64,000 bases of DNA from Bugulina stolonifera (GCA_935421135.1 OW285197.1:2479568-2543567); one strand, 5' to 3'; counted from the first letter of the stretch, positions 24,100-39,700 are shown. The notes: generated by a model not told the origin, from the sequence alone. Numbers and translations are program-made.

Positions 24100-24345
24100 C
24101 TGACTCCATTACAGAAAAATTTTGCTTTTTATGCTTAAAAATAATACATTTTCGATTAATCCCAATTAATTTAATTGGGTTTTTGCATACAATAGTGTTG
24201 AAATCTCATCAGTTTTTTACACCATATACTGAACTATATTTGAAAAGAAATTGGTCTTTATATAATGTAGGTTTTTTGGGGAGCAGAAACACTGTATCTT
24301 AATATTTGGACTGGTGATTTGTCTGCAAAAACAATGTAACTCAAG
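24100..24345 (-). repeat. Dispersed repeat R, inverted copy
   Basis: Its reverse complement aligns with 25600-25800 and 48660-48860 (shared GAGTTACATTGTTTTTGCAG start, CAGTGTTTCTGCTC block and ATAAAGACC block). Probably a short non-autonomous transposon; ends not exactly placed. Confidence 0.55.
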
Positions 24346-25599
24346 ATTTTATCCATAAATTTACTCAATTTTCTTATCCGGAGGTAATTATTTGGGTCTG
24401 TCTTCATCCTTTCACAAACCCTACATGGTTCCATTATGAATCTATTTGAATTCAAGTGAATTATGAGGTGTCTGGAGCCCTGTACCTGTGATGGTCTTGG
24501 CAACTTGTTGCCATCAGTTTCAATGAGTCTATCATAAAGGCTGTGTGAAGTCTAAATCACTCTGACTGTCAGTATGGTGCAACTAGGACAACATGTTGTT
24601 ACTCTGGATCATTATTGCACTCAGGCTGTGCTCAGATTTGACTCAGATTCCATTCAATATGGAAATACATGTATACTGCCACTGTAGTCACAATTTCCTA
24701 GGGGTTTGGGGTTTGGTATTTTATACATGTACATGTAAAACTGTGTCATCTCTTCATCTTAATGTACTTCATAGTGTATCTAAAGTACTAGTTTGAACAT
24801 TTTGGCATTTTGCTTCTTTTACGTGGAGTTTTTCAGCTATTGTGCATTCGATATAATTATAAATATTTCAATGGTGCGCTCGGTTAAAATTGTGATCTGT
24901 AAAAGTTTACAGAACGAACAATAAAATATTCTGTAATCTGCTGAAGAAGATATACTTCTGGCAAAATGTTGAAGGCATTGCTACATTAAATCTGTTCCCT
25001 AGACTGGACCATCATGTACATGTAAAAGTGCTTATACAACAACTTCCAGTTTCTAGATGCTAAAAATTATATACGGACAGACACTAAAATATATGACTAA
25101 ACTCTGTTCGAAGTTTTACTATTTTACTGCATTCATGCAATCACCGTACAGTTATTATGTTGAAAATTATGGGCACATTTTTACAGAAGGAGTATAAGTA
25201 CTTGGGAAGGAGAAATCTGATGCTGCACATTATAATGGAGTCTCATTTTATGAAAAAACTGAGCTCAAAGTAAGAGTTGAGCCTCTTCCGACACCCAAAC
25301 AACAAGAGCCATGCCATCAACAAAATATGATCTGTGTGTTGCAGACACTGCAAACCTCATTACAGAGAAAAAATAGTCGTAATCGTGCTAGCAGAGTGTA
25401 AATTTTTCGTATCAAGTTGGATTTACGTAAATCTATGTTTCAAACTCACATTGATGGTGTACCAGGATGGTACTGTTTGTCGCACATGTAAATATACATC
25501 TAGCCTGTATCTTTGTTGCTACAAACTCATACATTGTCTTCCCAGATATTATTATTTGCAGATATAACTTCAACATTCTCTGCGGAAACATTATAATTC

Positions 25600-25800
25600 A
25601 TTAGATGCATGTTTTTTGCAGACAATCAATAGTGCCAATGTTGAGGTACAGTGTTTCTGCTCTCCAAAAAAACCAATAAAGACCCATTTTTTCAAAAATT
25701 TTATAGTATGATGTAAGATGGTATTTCAACACCATTTATGCCAAAAACCCAATTTTGGAAAAAATTGAGTTACAGTGCTTTTGCAGACTTGGGCAGCATA
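25600..25800 (+). repeat. Dispersed repeat R, plus copy
   Basis: Aligned with repeats at 24.1-24.35 and 48.66-48.86 kb. It ends near GAGTTACAGTGCTTTTGCAG. Confidence 0.55.
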
Positions 25801-25906
25801 GTCATCTACACTGTGCATTTAATATAAGTTTATAATCAGAGGTATTCAATATTTGTACACATCACAATATTGTGTTAGTAACATACAAATGTGTCTTTAT
25901 TACCAT

Positions 25907-26500
25907 TGCAATGGTTTTTTGGGGGTGTGTGCTGTCGTCCCAAGACGACTCCCCTGTCCAAAATAAGGAGCCTATATGAGTGGTGCTAGGTCTTCTCATT
26001 ACATGAAAGATTAACAGGTACTAGTAGTCTGATAACTACCAAAGACAACCCATATGGTCCTGAGTCAATGCTTGTTTGCTATACTGAGAAAGAGAGTGAT
26101 CCGGCCTACAGCTCGGGTTGCAAGGTAGAAGACCTTAACAACTGGAATGACCTATCTACGAAGTGAAAGTATCTGTATAATAAGTATAGATGTGTCTTTA
26201 TTGAGATCCAATCATGAACTGAGACAACAAACATAAAAACAATGCTCTTTATATAGTGATAGAACTTCCTCCGGATGTTCCAGTAAAAAGGCCAATGTAG
26301 TGTCGTAAAAAGACGTCGTAGTTTCATCCGGAAATTGCATAACAATATGGCGGCCGGAAGCCTGAGGGCCGACCCAAAATAGGTCGGGTTTGACAAAAGA
26401 TGCTTACAATCATCTAGATCACATGCAAAATCATTATGAAGTATTTCTGAGAGGCCGGGCCTCTACACGGGTGTATAAAGGACATTATTTCTCAGTAATG
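25907..26500 (-). mobile_element. Solo LTR, family L1, minus orientation
   Basis: The reverse complement aligns with the LTR at 62917-63580, including the paired ACCCGACCTATTTTGGGTCG block, the TATA-like TATATAAAG region and the AATAAAGACACATCTATAC poly(A) region. The U5 end (TGCAATGG on the plus strand) is at 25907; the other end is uncertain. No internal region. Intergenic between A and B. Confidence 0.7.
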
Positions 26501-26692
26501 TACATGTATATAGTAGACAACTAATGTGTAATGCAAGATATACATATATAGTTAATGTCATACAGTCGGGAGGCTAGATCAGAGTTATGCATAACAATTA
26601 AAGTATAGTCATTGTATACAACAATACAGCTCAACGTATAAATATGTATGAGAGGTGAGTCAAAGTGGAGAGCAGATTCTCTAGTAGGAAAA

Positions 26693-26784
26693 ATGAAATC
26701 AATACCAGCATGCTGTCTCGTACATCAAATAATGATTATAATCATTATTTGATGTACGAGACAGCATGCTGGTATTGATTTCAT
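26693..26784. repeat. 92-bp perfect palindrome
   Basis: 46-bp arms meet with no spacer between 26738 and 26739 and are exact reverse complements; complementarity stops one base outside. No coding content. Confidence 0.98.
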
Positions 26785-27785
26785 GCATATCATATCGTTG
26801 GCCCAGGGGCAAAATTTGCCAAAAGTGGACAAATTCTGATTTTCAGTAATTTGCATTTAAAGCTCAAATAGCTGTAGCTTCATTGTTTTTAGATGCAATT
26901 GACCAGTACTTACAATATTTACACAAGTCATCATAACTATGTAATTATTTATATATGGTTATTGTTTGAAATCCCCATTGTCATAGATTAACATAGGATT
27001 AACAACTCTGTCATGGCACATTTGTTCACTGAATTGTTGTAAATTCAGGGAACAAAATAATGCCAACTGTGTTACCAGATGCCCTCCAGTCCTGAGCATC
27101 TTGGTTGCACGAAGCACATAATCAGAAAAAAACCAATGTACAATATGCAACTTGAGAGAAACAGCTACTTCAGCAAAAAGTTGGCGCTGGATACATGGTT
27201 TCTCTCTTACCCTGCCAATAACAAGATCTATAGAAAGTACAGTTTGATGTTTGTAGTTTTATACATTATTTTTCTGACTTCGATTTCCCCTTTGTCATTC
27301 GAACTTTGCTTTTAGGTTGCGACAAAATTTATATTTCTGGGAAAATTCATATATATACAGAAATTTATTTCTTCCTGACTTTACAGAATCAACGTAAATG
27401 TGTTACTGAAAGAAATCTACGTGGTACATGTATTTACTTATAGACAATTAGATTCAAGTATCTGCGTTACAATACTAAATTAGCTGTGTCATTCTGAATG
27501 TACGACGCAGTGCCGCACAAACAATAAAATATTGCAAATTTAGGTGAGTAAAATTTAACTGCAATGAACTTAAGATTGCAATAAAGTTATTTGGTAGCTA
27601 TCACCTTCATGTACGTTCATATATAATTATATAACGTTCAGCCATTGATGTTGACATTGTAGACTGGTCATGATTGATAAAATAATATTTGTATCTTATG
27701 TAAGTAGCCAGAAGTACCCGACAAGGTACAGTTATAGCCTAAGATACTTACAGTAAATGTGAGCCTACCCTCTTTGTGTTGCACG

Positions 27786-30700
27786 ATGAACAAACTGATG
27801 CTTGATTGGAGATTCTTGACCTTGTTATTATCAGTTGGATTCACAGAGTATGTATCATAATATCTTGCCAGTACTATATTTAGTAGTAATGAAAACTAGC
27901 ACGGTACTAGTTAGTAGCACCAGTAACACTACTAGTACTAGTACTATTGCTATTGATACTAGCTAATACTAGCATTACTTATACTAACTGCTACAAATAC
28001 TAAAAGTAATAGCACTAGTACCAGTGCTGGTACTAGTACTAGAGCTGTTTAACTAGTGTAACCCCGCAGCATGTATACATATTAAGTTAATGGGTGTAGC
28101 TGTGTACACTAAGCATATACATGTACAGTGACGCCTAGAAGATTTTTTACGTTTCTAAGGTCTGTAGGGCTATCTACTGTTACAAAGTGTATTAAACTAT
28201 ATATTGGCCGAATCCTCGTTAGTCAATGAATCCATTTTTTACAAAATAAGTATAGCATAGAAATCTCATACCACCCATAAACATGACACCAATGGTAAAC
28301 AGAACTAGGGGTGTGCTAACAGATTATTGTAGTGACAATATATTTAGCTTTCAAGGCCACCAAATCTTCAAAGAGTCTGTTCACAGCACATAATAGGCGT
28401 ATTCGGATATTACACCGTGCAAGCTTATAAATAGCAATCTGCGGCAATAACAATATATTTTATTTAATAATATAGCGCTAGCTATAACGCAAGGCAAGCC
28501 GTGCCTGGCAATAATAATATAAAGTATATTCACTTAGCGAGGGGATTTCCCTTCAGAGCAAGCACTAGTCACGCCTGAACACTCAAGTTGTATTCGGATA
28601 GTTAGACCAGTGCTATATGAACCAGCACCAGTTTCCGAATACGCCTAATGTGCAAGAAAATAAAAGTAAATGTGTATAGTGTCTTCTCACAGTGCTTCAA
28701 AGAGTAGTGACCTCTTAGAGTTCACTGAATAATTTTTTGCAAAATACATGTAACTTTCAGGTACATGAAACCTCATTGATTTTATAAAATATAGAATCAG
28801 CAGCTAATGAGGATTCTGAAACTGTATAATTTGAGCTACTTAAAAACAATAGGCTTCTTTTTAGGACCCAAAATATTCATGAAAAAATGGTGGTTGAAAA
28901 GCGTCCAAAGATTAATGAACATCACTGTATTACGCAGTAATATTTTCCACTCATCAAACGGCAGTCAAAGTGTTCTAGCTACATGTACATGCATCATTAG
29001 TATTACTCAAATTGTTTTGGCTAGAAAGCTCAGCTCAGTTGTAGTAACTCAAAATATTTGTTTATTGTATTACTCAAACCATCAACTGTTAGTTTGACCC
29101 AGTTATTAAAACCTTTGTTCAGTGACTGCAAAAATATGTTTTGCTAAATTGATGTAGTAAATGTTTTATACTTCTCACTAATATTGGACATCACCAGATA
29201 ACTGAATGACCAATCTATCTGTACATGTACATATACACTGTACATGTACCTGTACAGGTACATATACACTGTACATGCACATGTAGGTTCATTATGTAGT
29301 AGAAGTCATTTAGACTTAAAATTCATGTTGTGCAATGCGGTCATAGCTCTATCCGGCCTCAATTCAAAAGTTTGATCAACTTGCCTAGCTATTTTCATCA
29401 CTCGATTATTGGTGCAACATACATAAAAAATCCTACGCTGTTTTTCATTAAGTTAGAGTAGAAGAATATGGTTGGCCTAAGAAAGCTAACAAAATTTTCT
29501 AACTGGATCTGATATTTATTTGATATCTTGCCTTGTGTGCCAATTAACATTATTGAGTATTGGACCAGGGAATGTCCAGGAAGAGATATCAAGCGCTCTG
29601 TGTCCATCTAACCTTTCACTGTCATGTCGTACTACTCAGTGTACTATTTTTTACTGAAGGTACAACACAGGGAAAGATTTATGCTCCTATATGCTATATT
29701 ATACAACGTAACTGAGCTTAAATGGGTCAAAATGGCGAAATTTTAGCAGTCCCAAAACAACAGGGTGTTTAGATATAGCCATGAGGCAAGTTTCGGGTAC
29801 ACGCTACTACCTCCCAATATACTCGAGATTGGTCACTTAGGCTAAGTGAGTGCTCCTGTATATACCGAGATTGTGCCTCAGAAGGTTAAAGTGAAAGATA
29901 CAATGCAATAGCTCATGTATACATATTACATACCTGTTATGCAATAAAAAGATGGTTTACTTCTCAACCGTTAATCCACATAGAAATTATTTTATGTTTT
30001 TTTTCTAATGTTGTATGCTTTATTCAAATGTAGGAATGAGCAAAATGTAAAACAAAACAACCAGTGCGCATGTAGCTTAGATTTTAAGTTACCCACCAAT
30101 GAGAGAGTATAAATATATAATATATACAATGTACGACCGAAATTCCGAATACATCATTCCGACCCATGTGGTTCATTATGATTCATGCGGTTCATTATGA
30201 GTCATACATTTCTTTGCAGGATGTCTGCATGCACCATCATATTGTTTTATTCAGATACGACTCAGTGTATGCTGGATATACTATACCTGAAAGACGTGTA
30301 TACCAAACATCAGACACCAGCATCAACATAACATTCAAAGTTGACAAAACGTCGGATACAGCGGACACCTGGTATTACACAAAAATCAATATCCACAAGC
30401 CCCACCCAAGTAGATTCAGCTATACGCTGTACCATATCCTGCCAAAAACTGTAAGTTTGTTTATAATATTATTACGAAGTGATTGCCACATTTTCAACAA
30501 AATCAACAAAAAATGTGTAACAACACGTCTTAGAACAAAGATATTTGTTTCTGTTGGAAGTTTTCATGTATACTAATGTAATCATAATGTCCAGTGTAAT
30601 ATGTACATTGTATGACTAACACTTTTTCCATGTACCTCGAAACAGAAAAAGTGGCTGCATAGTTTAATGAGTGCATTCAAGGAAGCCCCATGCATCAATT

Positions 30701-33700
30701 AACTTTAAATAGATCAAAAAATTCTAACAAAGGCTAACACCAGTTATTCCAGCTATGTATTTACAATGTATCATCGTCTAAAGATAACAAAATAACTCTG
30801 GTACTATTAACCTGTAACAGGAAAAATGTCTTGCTGTATGTATATCATGTATATCATATTATATGAATAAATTGCCAAACCCTGTAACATGCAGTACATG
30901 CATATCCACATATTTATCATACATGAATGTATACATACGTGTATGTATAAATCCAATGTCACCAAAAAGTTCTGTATAGCCATCCATAAGACTCTGCACT
31001 GAACTATAAGACAATGATTTGATATTGTCATTATCAGAACAGAGCAGACAAAGGCAGACAATTTGCACAAACTGTCAACAAACTTCATTTTGTGAACTAC
31101 CGTAAAGACCCTTCTTCAAAAAAAATGCTTTTTAGTATTGTTAAAGGCAGGGCTGTAACAACTATTTTTTTCTGGAGGAGCAAATTTTTCCAGGCCGGGG
31201 GTCCAGGGGGCTGCCTAGGCCCCCTGGCGGGGTCCTGGGCAGCGGCCCGGCCGCCAGAGCTCTGGGAGCAATTTTGAGCAAAATTAGAGCAAATTGGAGA
31301 CACTTGGGTTGGGATTTGAGGGCTTTATTATAAACGTTAAATATCACCAGAATGCGTATGCATTACCTGCATTACTGATATATAATGGCGATATATAATG
31401 ACGATATATATAATAGTGATAAAACAATGGTGATATAACAATGACGATATAACAATGACGATATATAATGATGATATAAAATGTCGAAATACAATGAAAA
31501 AGTATTATTAAGTGTAAAATACAAGGCAAAAATATAATTGCAATTGAAAACACCGTTAAAATGACTGTTAGATGACTAGATTAAATGATTGACTGTATAT
31601 TCAAGTGTACTTGAAAATAATTGAATATAATATGAATAGTATTTGGATATAATATAATGTGTAGCTGAGAAATGCATGTAATAAGTGAAGAATGAGGTAC
31701 TGAACAATTTGAGTAAATCTTTTGCACCAAGTATGAGAGTATTAACTGTATGGATTTGATAAGCATGTGTAAGAGAATAGCACCGGTGAGGGAATATTTT
31801 GTGACTTACAAAGTAATGAAGCAGTTACTAGTTATGAATCCAAAAGAAACTCCAATAACAAGGCTAAGCAGGACACGCTGTCTATATACATGGAAACATT
31901 AAAATTTTTTTAACTTTTGACGCCTGTTAGTCTGACTTGTGGTCTATAAATTGGTTGGCAATCTCTTTGTAATCTACTGTACCACTATCATATATAGTTA
32001 GAAGCATAAGATGGTTAAGCCTTTTCTGAGTGGTAGTAGATCTCAGATATGTTTTAACGAGACGCAGTTGTGAAAACATGCGTTCTGACACAGCGTTGGT
32101 GGCTGGTAACAGAAGAATTAGTTTTGCTAGTTTAACAACTTCGGAGTACAAGGGAGAATACTTTTGCAACAGATCAATAATGTTGGTGAGACTAAGAGTG
32201 ACATCGAATCGCTTTAACTGCTGACATAGCACCTCTAGCTGATCTTTGAGCAGGTGCAGCTCAACTTCATTGGCATATGCATTAAGGGAGGTAATGTCAT
32301 ATTGCTCACCCGTTGCCCCGCAAAGTAGCACTTCTTCCATATGGGAAAATAGTTTGTACCCTGTGCTAGCAAACCTATGTTCTATGTAGTTGATGGCATT
32401 ATCCAGGGCTTCACAGTAGATACGCTCATAGTTCTGCTCAATGGTCAACTGGGCTGGCTCACTTCCATCGTAATGTTCTAGGTGTGCAGGCCGTTTCCTC
32501 TTCCTAGGCTGAACTGGATCATCTATTGCTATAAAGTAGTAACAGCTAAATGCCAGAGATATATTTATATGTAGCTTACTGTATATTACACAAAATAATT
32601 AACATGTATTCACTGTAAAAAATATGTTGTGCATGGCAAAACTCTTTGTCACCTACCTTTGACTTTCGCTTTCTCAATTATAGACTCAACAAATTCCTTT
32701 GCTTCTACTCTCACTTTCCTAAGGGTGTCAACAGTCGACTTGGCCATGACAGCTCCCTCTGCAGCAGTAAAAGTACTTTTCTGCAAGCTTGTAGAGAGGT
32801 TATCAGTCAGCCTGAATATCCTGATTCCGACTTGCAAACCTGAAATCAAATCCATGACTTGCATAGTAAGGATTTGGCAATGCTGGATTAGATACAGAGT
32901 TTCCACAGACAACATATATTAGACATAGATACTTACCAAAAAAGAAGTCGAATGATCTCATGCTGGCACGTACTCCATAGTTACAGCCTGGCTCTTAACT
33001 CAGAGTCCCCACAATCATCTAAAGCTTTATTCCACAAGGTCATAAGTGAACAATATGATGATAGAATACTTGATAATGCAGCAGCTTTCACTGTCCACCT
33101 ATGAAAGCATACACAAATTATAACCATTTAATTTTTGATGGCTTGACAAGTGCAGTATTATTTTAATTTTCATGGTTTGCACATATATAATACACTACTC
33201 TAAATAATCTGTAAAACTGTTGGGACTTTGATGAAACAATTTGAAGTGCTAAGATAAAATGAGCTACAAAACTACAATAATGAAGGCTTGCATCAAAATT
33301 GATTTGTAAACAATACTGCAAACGTTCCTAAGATAAGAATATACTCGGAAAGACTGACTACACGAGGTCCCTGTACCAATTACTATAAATAAGAGATTTT
33401 TGCCTCCATTGATATAGGAGGCCAACTCACCTTGTAGGGCATAAAGCTCTGATTCCAGCTCCGACATGATGTGATGTGTTGCTACTTTTTATATTCTCCA
33501 AAGATGCTTGCCTTTTCGACGAATTCTTCACAAGTTTGATTATTTCATTCGAAATATCTAGAGCATCTTTTAAACATGGACTACCTTTCACAGCATCCTG
33601 CAATGCCAAGTTTAGGCTGTGACCATAGCAATGAATGTAGATTGCCTTAGGATTTTTGTCTGATATTTGCTTAGCAACTCCATTTAATGACCCTTTCATC

Positions 33701-36700
33701 GTGGCAGCTCCGTCATAGCACTGCCCCCGAATATCTGCCACCCTTAAATCCAGTCGGGTAATGATATCGATTATCATTGAATCAATGGAACCGCTAGTTG
33801 TCTGCACCAAATCATGCAGGCCAATAAAGTCTTCATGAGGCACCAAGTCATCACCTACATGCCTCAGACAGATGACGGGTTGCTCTCTATTAGAAATGTC
33901 TCTGGTTTCATCGACCAATAATGTATAGTATCTGTGCTCTTTGATCTTCTTCACTTTCGATCGTAGAATAGAATTGGCAATCAATTGAATGAGCTCATTT
34001 TGGATTTCACCATGCTTCCATACCTGGTATGTCACCAGAGCGAAGATTTAGGAGTCTCATAAAGTTCGACGTCTCCTCATTGAATGAGCTGTCACTAGTG
34101 TGTGAACCCCTGAATCCAAGGCCTTGCTTGCCGAGAAAATGTACTGTTTCAATTACTTTTAACAGCATTTTACTATTAGTTATTCGCTCTACTGTCACAG
34201 AAGCATTCAGCATTTCCACCACATCTCTCTGTGGAATGGCATTACTAGTCACAGCAACCCGATGACATTCACTCCTTTCATGTTTTGCGAATGCTCCATC
34301 TGACCCAGTCGCTTTCTTCCAGTTACAAAATCCAGAAGAAATAAAACTGGGATCTTTGCTCTTTACCAAATTGAGATGTCCTGTAAAAGCAATAAAGTGT
34401 ACACACATTGGCTTATAATCATTGGTATGAATTGGGCATGTGATATCCAGGTTAAAAACAAATTCAAAACTTAAATAAACATTAAATGGAAAGATTCTAA
34501 AGAAGAGAGGCCGTGGATTTGCGCCATTCTTTCAGATAGTTTGAGCAGGCGCGTTTGTGTTACAAATGAGTAGGAAATATTATGTATATAGATTCGAAAT
34601 TACCTTTGGAGTTGGCAGTCATGCATTCATAGCATAATAAAGCGTCATTGTAGGAACTGTAGTGTAGCCACTTCCATGTAGAAAACCAATTCAACTTGCA
34701 TCTTCTTCCATTAGTTTGAGGGAAGTCGAATGTAGATGATGGTACGTACTGCAAAATATCTAGTAAAAGAAGTTTACATTTAATGACATTATTCATACCG
34801 CAGGGTTTGGTGAGGTAAGGTAATGTTATGGCAGTTATGTAGCTAAAAGAATAGACTCGTAAACACATAATGTTTGCAATAAAGGCTGAACAAATGTGAT
34901 TTATCAATGAGCCTAACAAAAATTGTTTCACGGTTGTTGTGGGTTGACTATCTATAGCAGTAACAAACTAAAACAGTTTTGGTTAGAATGGGAGCTAGTA
35001 GCTAGGAACTACAAAAACAAAGTTCTATCTCCAGCTTTTCTTAATTGAACTTTTTAGTGAAACAAAGACAAGATTATTTTGAAATAATGAAAAAGATTAA
35101 CTAGCACTAAATTGGTAACATAAATATTAGTCCACTGGAATAAAAGTGCAAACAAAATAAAACTTATTTTCACATTTCTAAATAAATGATTTAATAAAAA
35201 TTCTAACTAAGATTACAAAAACAGAACTCACAACCAACTCGACACATCAAAATATTAGTAATTACATGTATAATAAGATTTGCCATAAAATAGTCAAATA
35301 ACAACATTGGTAGCAGAATATTTATAGTATCAAGAATTAAAAATTAGCTTTTTAAACTAGCTGAACAGCAAATATTAAATTTTTAATGTTTAAACATGAA
35401 CTCCCCTGCAACGAAGATTATTAAAAGCTAGAATTAGAGGTAATTCATTATAATAATATCAACATGTAAATAATTCAACACATAATAATATTGTAACAAT
35501 TATTATGACAAAAGACATCCGTAAAACTTTTTGCGAGAACCCTAATAATTACTATATTTGATTATAACTTGTTGAAATTATTAGATCAAATGATTAAATT
35601 AAAAGAATTCCAATTTAATATATTAATAAAATATTATCTTATGCACAACAACTAGAAACATAAATAATCCTTAGAGTGCAGACCAAGGACGTTTACAACT
35701 ATTATTTCTAATCAAAGATGCTACACCACACCCGTAACATGTCACAGCTGTTAGCTACAAAAGCAAAAGTTATTGAATGGAATAAAATTTAATTTATTTT
35801 TACCTGACGCTGAATTCGATGCTGCCATGGTGATGTTCTTTGGCCTTGACCTATATTCTTAGACCAAACTAGCATAGTCTGCTTTGCACGTTGCTTATAA
35901 AATAAGTTGAGATTCTTTCTGTATGCATGCATTTCATCTTGGACTATGTCAAACAAAGCCACCACCGGCGAAATCTACATCGAAAAATATTTCGGTTATA
36001 TCTAGAGTTATCTTCTCGCAAAGAGAAGATAACTCTACACGCTTGTAAAAACCTCTCCTGGACTAAAATCTTGGGGGGGGGGGGGGGGCAAATGCCCACC
36101 TTGCCCCCCTGGTTGTTACGGCCCTGGTTAAAGGCCAGGCACAATACTATGATAAGTATTAAAATTGTGTGATATTATTGTTTCAGAATAGCTTTGAAGT
36201 GAATTATTTAGAACCTGGGGGAAACTATTCAGTGGATATTTGGATCACGAACATAACTCATCATTCACTAATATCTTATTCAGACCGTTATCACGTGTAT
36301 ATAGCATTACGTGAGTGTATCCTGTATTCTACATGATTGGTGAGAACTTACTCATGTTAATATTAAGATGTATATAGTGTAATCGTGCATACAAGTATTA
36401 CTTTCTGGTCCTCACAAATCTAGTAGTGAACATGTAGTGAGCAATGGGTATGGGAACATGTTTCTGTGTTAAAGAGAGGGTTTGGTACCTGCTCATATGT
36501 TTTCACTCAGATTATATGTATAGTATATGTACGAATATTGAAAGTTGCAAAGAGAATAAACCTTTTCTTATAACTGCAGGCTGAAAACTTTGACGTTATT
36601 TCAAACTTCAACATATTGGTTGTGCGATTTCATATTTTCCCAGAGTAGCTTAGGACAAACAATGACTTGGTTCATAGCTTCTTCATTGTTCATTAATATA

Positions 36701-39700
36701 GCATTTAAATTTAAAAGTTTTTAATAGCTAATGGACCACTGGTGTTCTAAAATAGGAACAAATACGCAGTGCTCAGTGCCACCCTGAAAAATGCGGTGAG
36801 CAGCGTGAAAGGAACCAATGTGTGGTGCTAGTGAAAAGTGTATATGTATTACTAGTGCGGTGAGTGATGCATGGGTGACCATACAAATGCTACTGAACTG
36901 TAAGTGTTTTTTTCTACAGTTCCAAAGGCACTCATTGACTTCTCCATCTCGTTTGCCTACATTGGTACGAGGGAGGACGGACATCCACAAGGATATAACC
37001 TCAGCTTTGCAATTCAGCGAGGGTCACCCTACAACTCTACCAGAATCGAATGCAAAAGTACAGATGGAGTTGGTACCACATTTAGCAGAAATTATACATT
37101 CCAGTATCAAGGTAACTCTTTATAGAACCAGATACACTGTACTCGTAATGCAGTAAAAACATCCATCAATATCAATTCATGCTTGACATACATGTAACTC
37201 ATTAGCATAAATGATTGTGATTCTTCAGTTTATAACAAGTCATAAAGCAACTAATGCATTTATAATTATATGTATAACTAAGCTGATATTAGGATTCTGA
37301 GAAATGCTCACTCGTTTGGAATAGAAAACGTGCATGTAGATAAATACGTCATAATACATGTAATTGTAACAGAAGCTCTTTAACATGGCAATAAAGCTCT
37401 GTGGCTAATAATGAGCACTATTAGAGATTGTTTATTATAAAACCCTTTTGAAGTAGCAAATCCAGTATCTAATCTCTGCTTCACAGTACCCAACATTCAG
37501 TTCCCTACTTTTTAAGTCATTTTGCATTCCCTTATATCTCCAGTATCATTTAACACGAGCTGTGCTGTTTGATTGGGCTAATGAATTTCATCCCAAATAG
37601 AAAACCAGAGCAGAGAAATGCATTTGTATTGTACATGTGTTTTCTCTACTGTACAGTGTGTTCCTAAACGGACTACATGTAAATACATGTACATGTACAT
37701 GTTCAATTCTTCAGCTGTACGGTACCCTCCATCTGCTTAGAACTGTAGATTTAGGCTTAACATCAAAAGTAACGGTCTTCTCACAGCTCTACTAATTCTA
37801 GAGAAGATACAGACCTTGACCTCGACCTTGATCATTTTCGTGCAGAAGAATTATTTTAATTCCCAGAATACAACTTTTTAGCGGAAGATGAAAACATTGC
37901 TTTAGAAAAACCTACAGATTTAAGTTCTGGTTGGCGATCCAGTAAAGCTGTTGACGGAAGAGTTGGTAATACTTTCTTTGCAGCTCGGACAACTACAGAC
38001 GATAGAACTAAATGGTGGCGAGTTGACTTGAGACAAACATTTCATGTACAACGAATAGACATCTACGGAAACCGAATATATTGTGATCAGTTCCCTTGCA
38101 GTGAGTTCTGTCCCCATCCGCTTATGCAATCATGTATTATAGTAGAAATTTAGGGTAAAGTAAAGATATGATATCTGAAGCTCATGGTGAACAGATGTGT
38201 GCAAGAGTAAGATGTGCAAGAAATGGTCTTTGTATATTTTTGTATAAATAAGGTCGCCACCTAAACAAGACAACCATCTTCTCAAGTGATATACAGACCG
38301 ATGACAACCCATGCCATGACTCCCTAGATTACCAAAGGAGATACTACAAAGAAGCCAGTTATGGTGCAGTAGGCCGAGTAATCTTCCGACCAGCATTTTC
38401 CGCAAGAATCATAGCAATCTGTGCTAATCTCCCCAATGGAAGGTCTTTGCAACTAAACGAAGTGCAAATTTTCAAAGCAGGTAATGTACTTAATAGTTAC
38501 TTTGTTTAAAGAAGTCTTTATCTTCCTGACTTAGTAAGACAGTACTAAGTGAAGAAGTTACTGGTTAACTGTCTGATACTGTTGTCTATAGTGTTAAACT
38601 AGACGTTACATGTACGTGTAAGACGTGTTTACACACAATGTACATGCACATGTACATGTGCATGTACATGTGCATGCACATGTACATGTGCATGTACATG
38701 TACATGTACATGTAAGTGTTTACACACAATGCACATGTACATGTACATGTCAAGTTTTAGAATTGTCTTCACCAAGAAGTTTTTGATGTGAAAAATCAGT
38801 AACTGCTTTGGTTGTACATAATATGTACATATGTACATATGCATTTTAACTGGAGGCTGCATTGTACCAATTCTTTTGAACGATGAAAAGACACAGTATC
38901 AAATGAGTCTTCTGGGCTCTCATTTAACTGGCTGACTTGTCTGTGAAGTAACCTGACAAACTCTAGCACTTCCTTAGATAGATATTGTACATGCTCTTGA
39001 AATGTATGTATGGTCGAGGGATGACCTACTCGCACAAGTGACGACCCACACGATGAGTGGTGCTAAGTCTTCTGCATTACATGAAAGATTGACAGTTACT
39101 TGTGATTATAGTGTCAACTAAGACGACACATGTGGTCCAGAGTCAATGCTTATGTACTATACTTGAGAAAGAGCATGTTCAATCTTAGTAGATACATGTA
39201 CATGTAGTTCAGGTATCAAAGTCAAAGACCCTACTAGCTAGAACTAACCTTAGCTGCGAGAGAAGACCCTGTATAAGTAGTATAAACGTTTCTTTATTTA
39301 GATCCAGGCATCAACTGAGAGAATAACAGTATACAATGTAAAACATTTGTTTCATATAGTTCTTGACTTATGGAAATTACACAACAAGATGGCGGCGGGA
39401 AGCCCAAGGTTTGGTTTTATATAGGTCAACCACAACAAAATATGCTTAAAAACATGTGTAAAATGTGTCAAATTCTGAGGCGTCTGCCCCAGTTAGATGG
39501 GTATAAATAGGGTACTTCTTATGTGCAGTAATGCACATACCAGGTAAGTATAATATATGTTTATGCATAAGTTAGTAACCATAGTTACATGTACTTAATA
39601 TGTGTAACAAGATAATGCAGTACAATATGACTGTGTCTCAAGTGTTAGTCTGGCCACTATAATATATGATACAGAGCTTCTCACACAGCCATTATGCAGC

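Noticed and set aside
38629..38862. His-rich minus-strand frame
   Set aside because: Translation of the ACATGT minisatellite.
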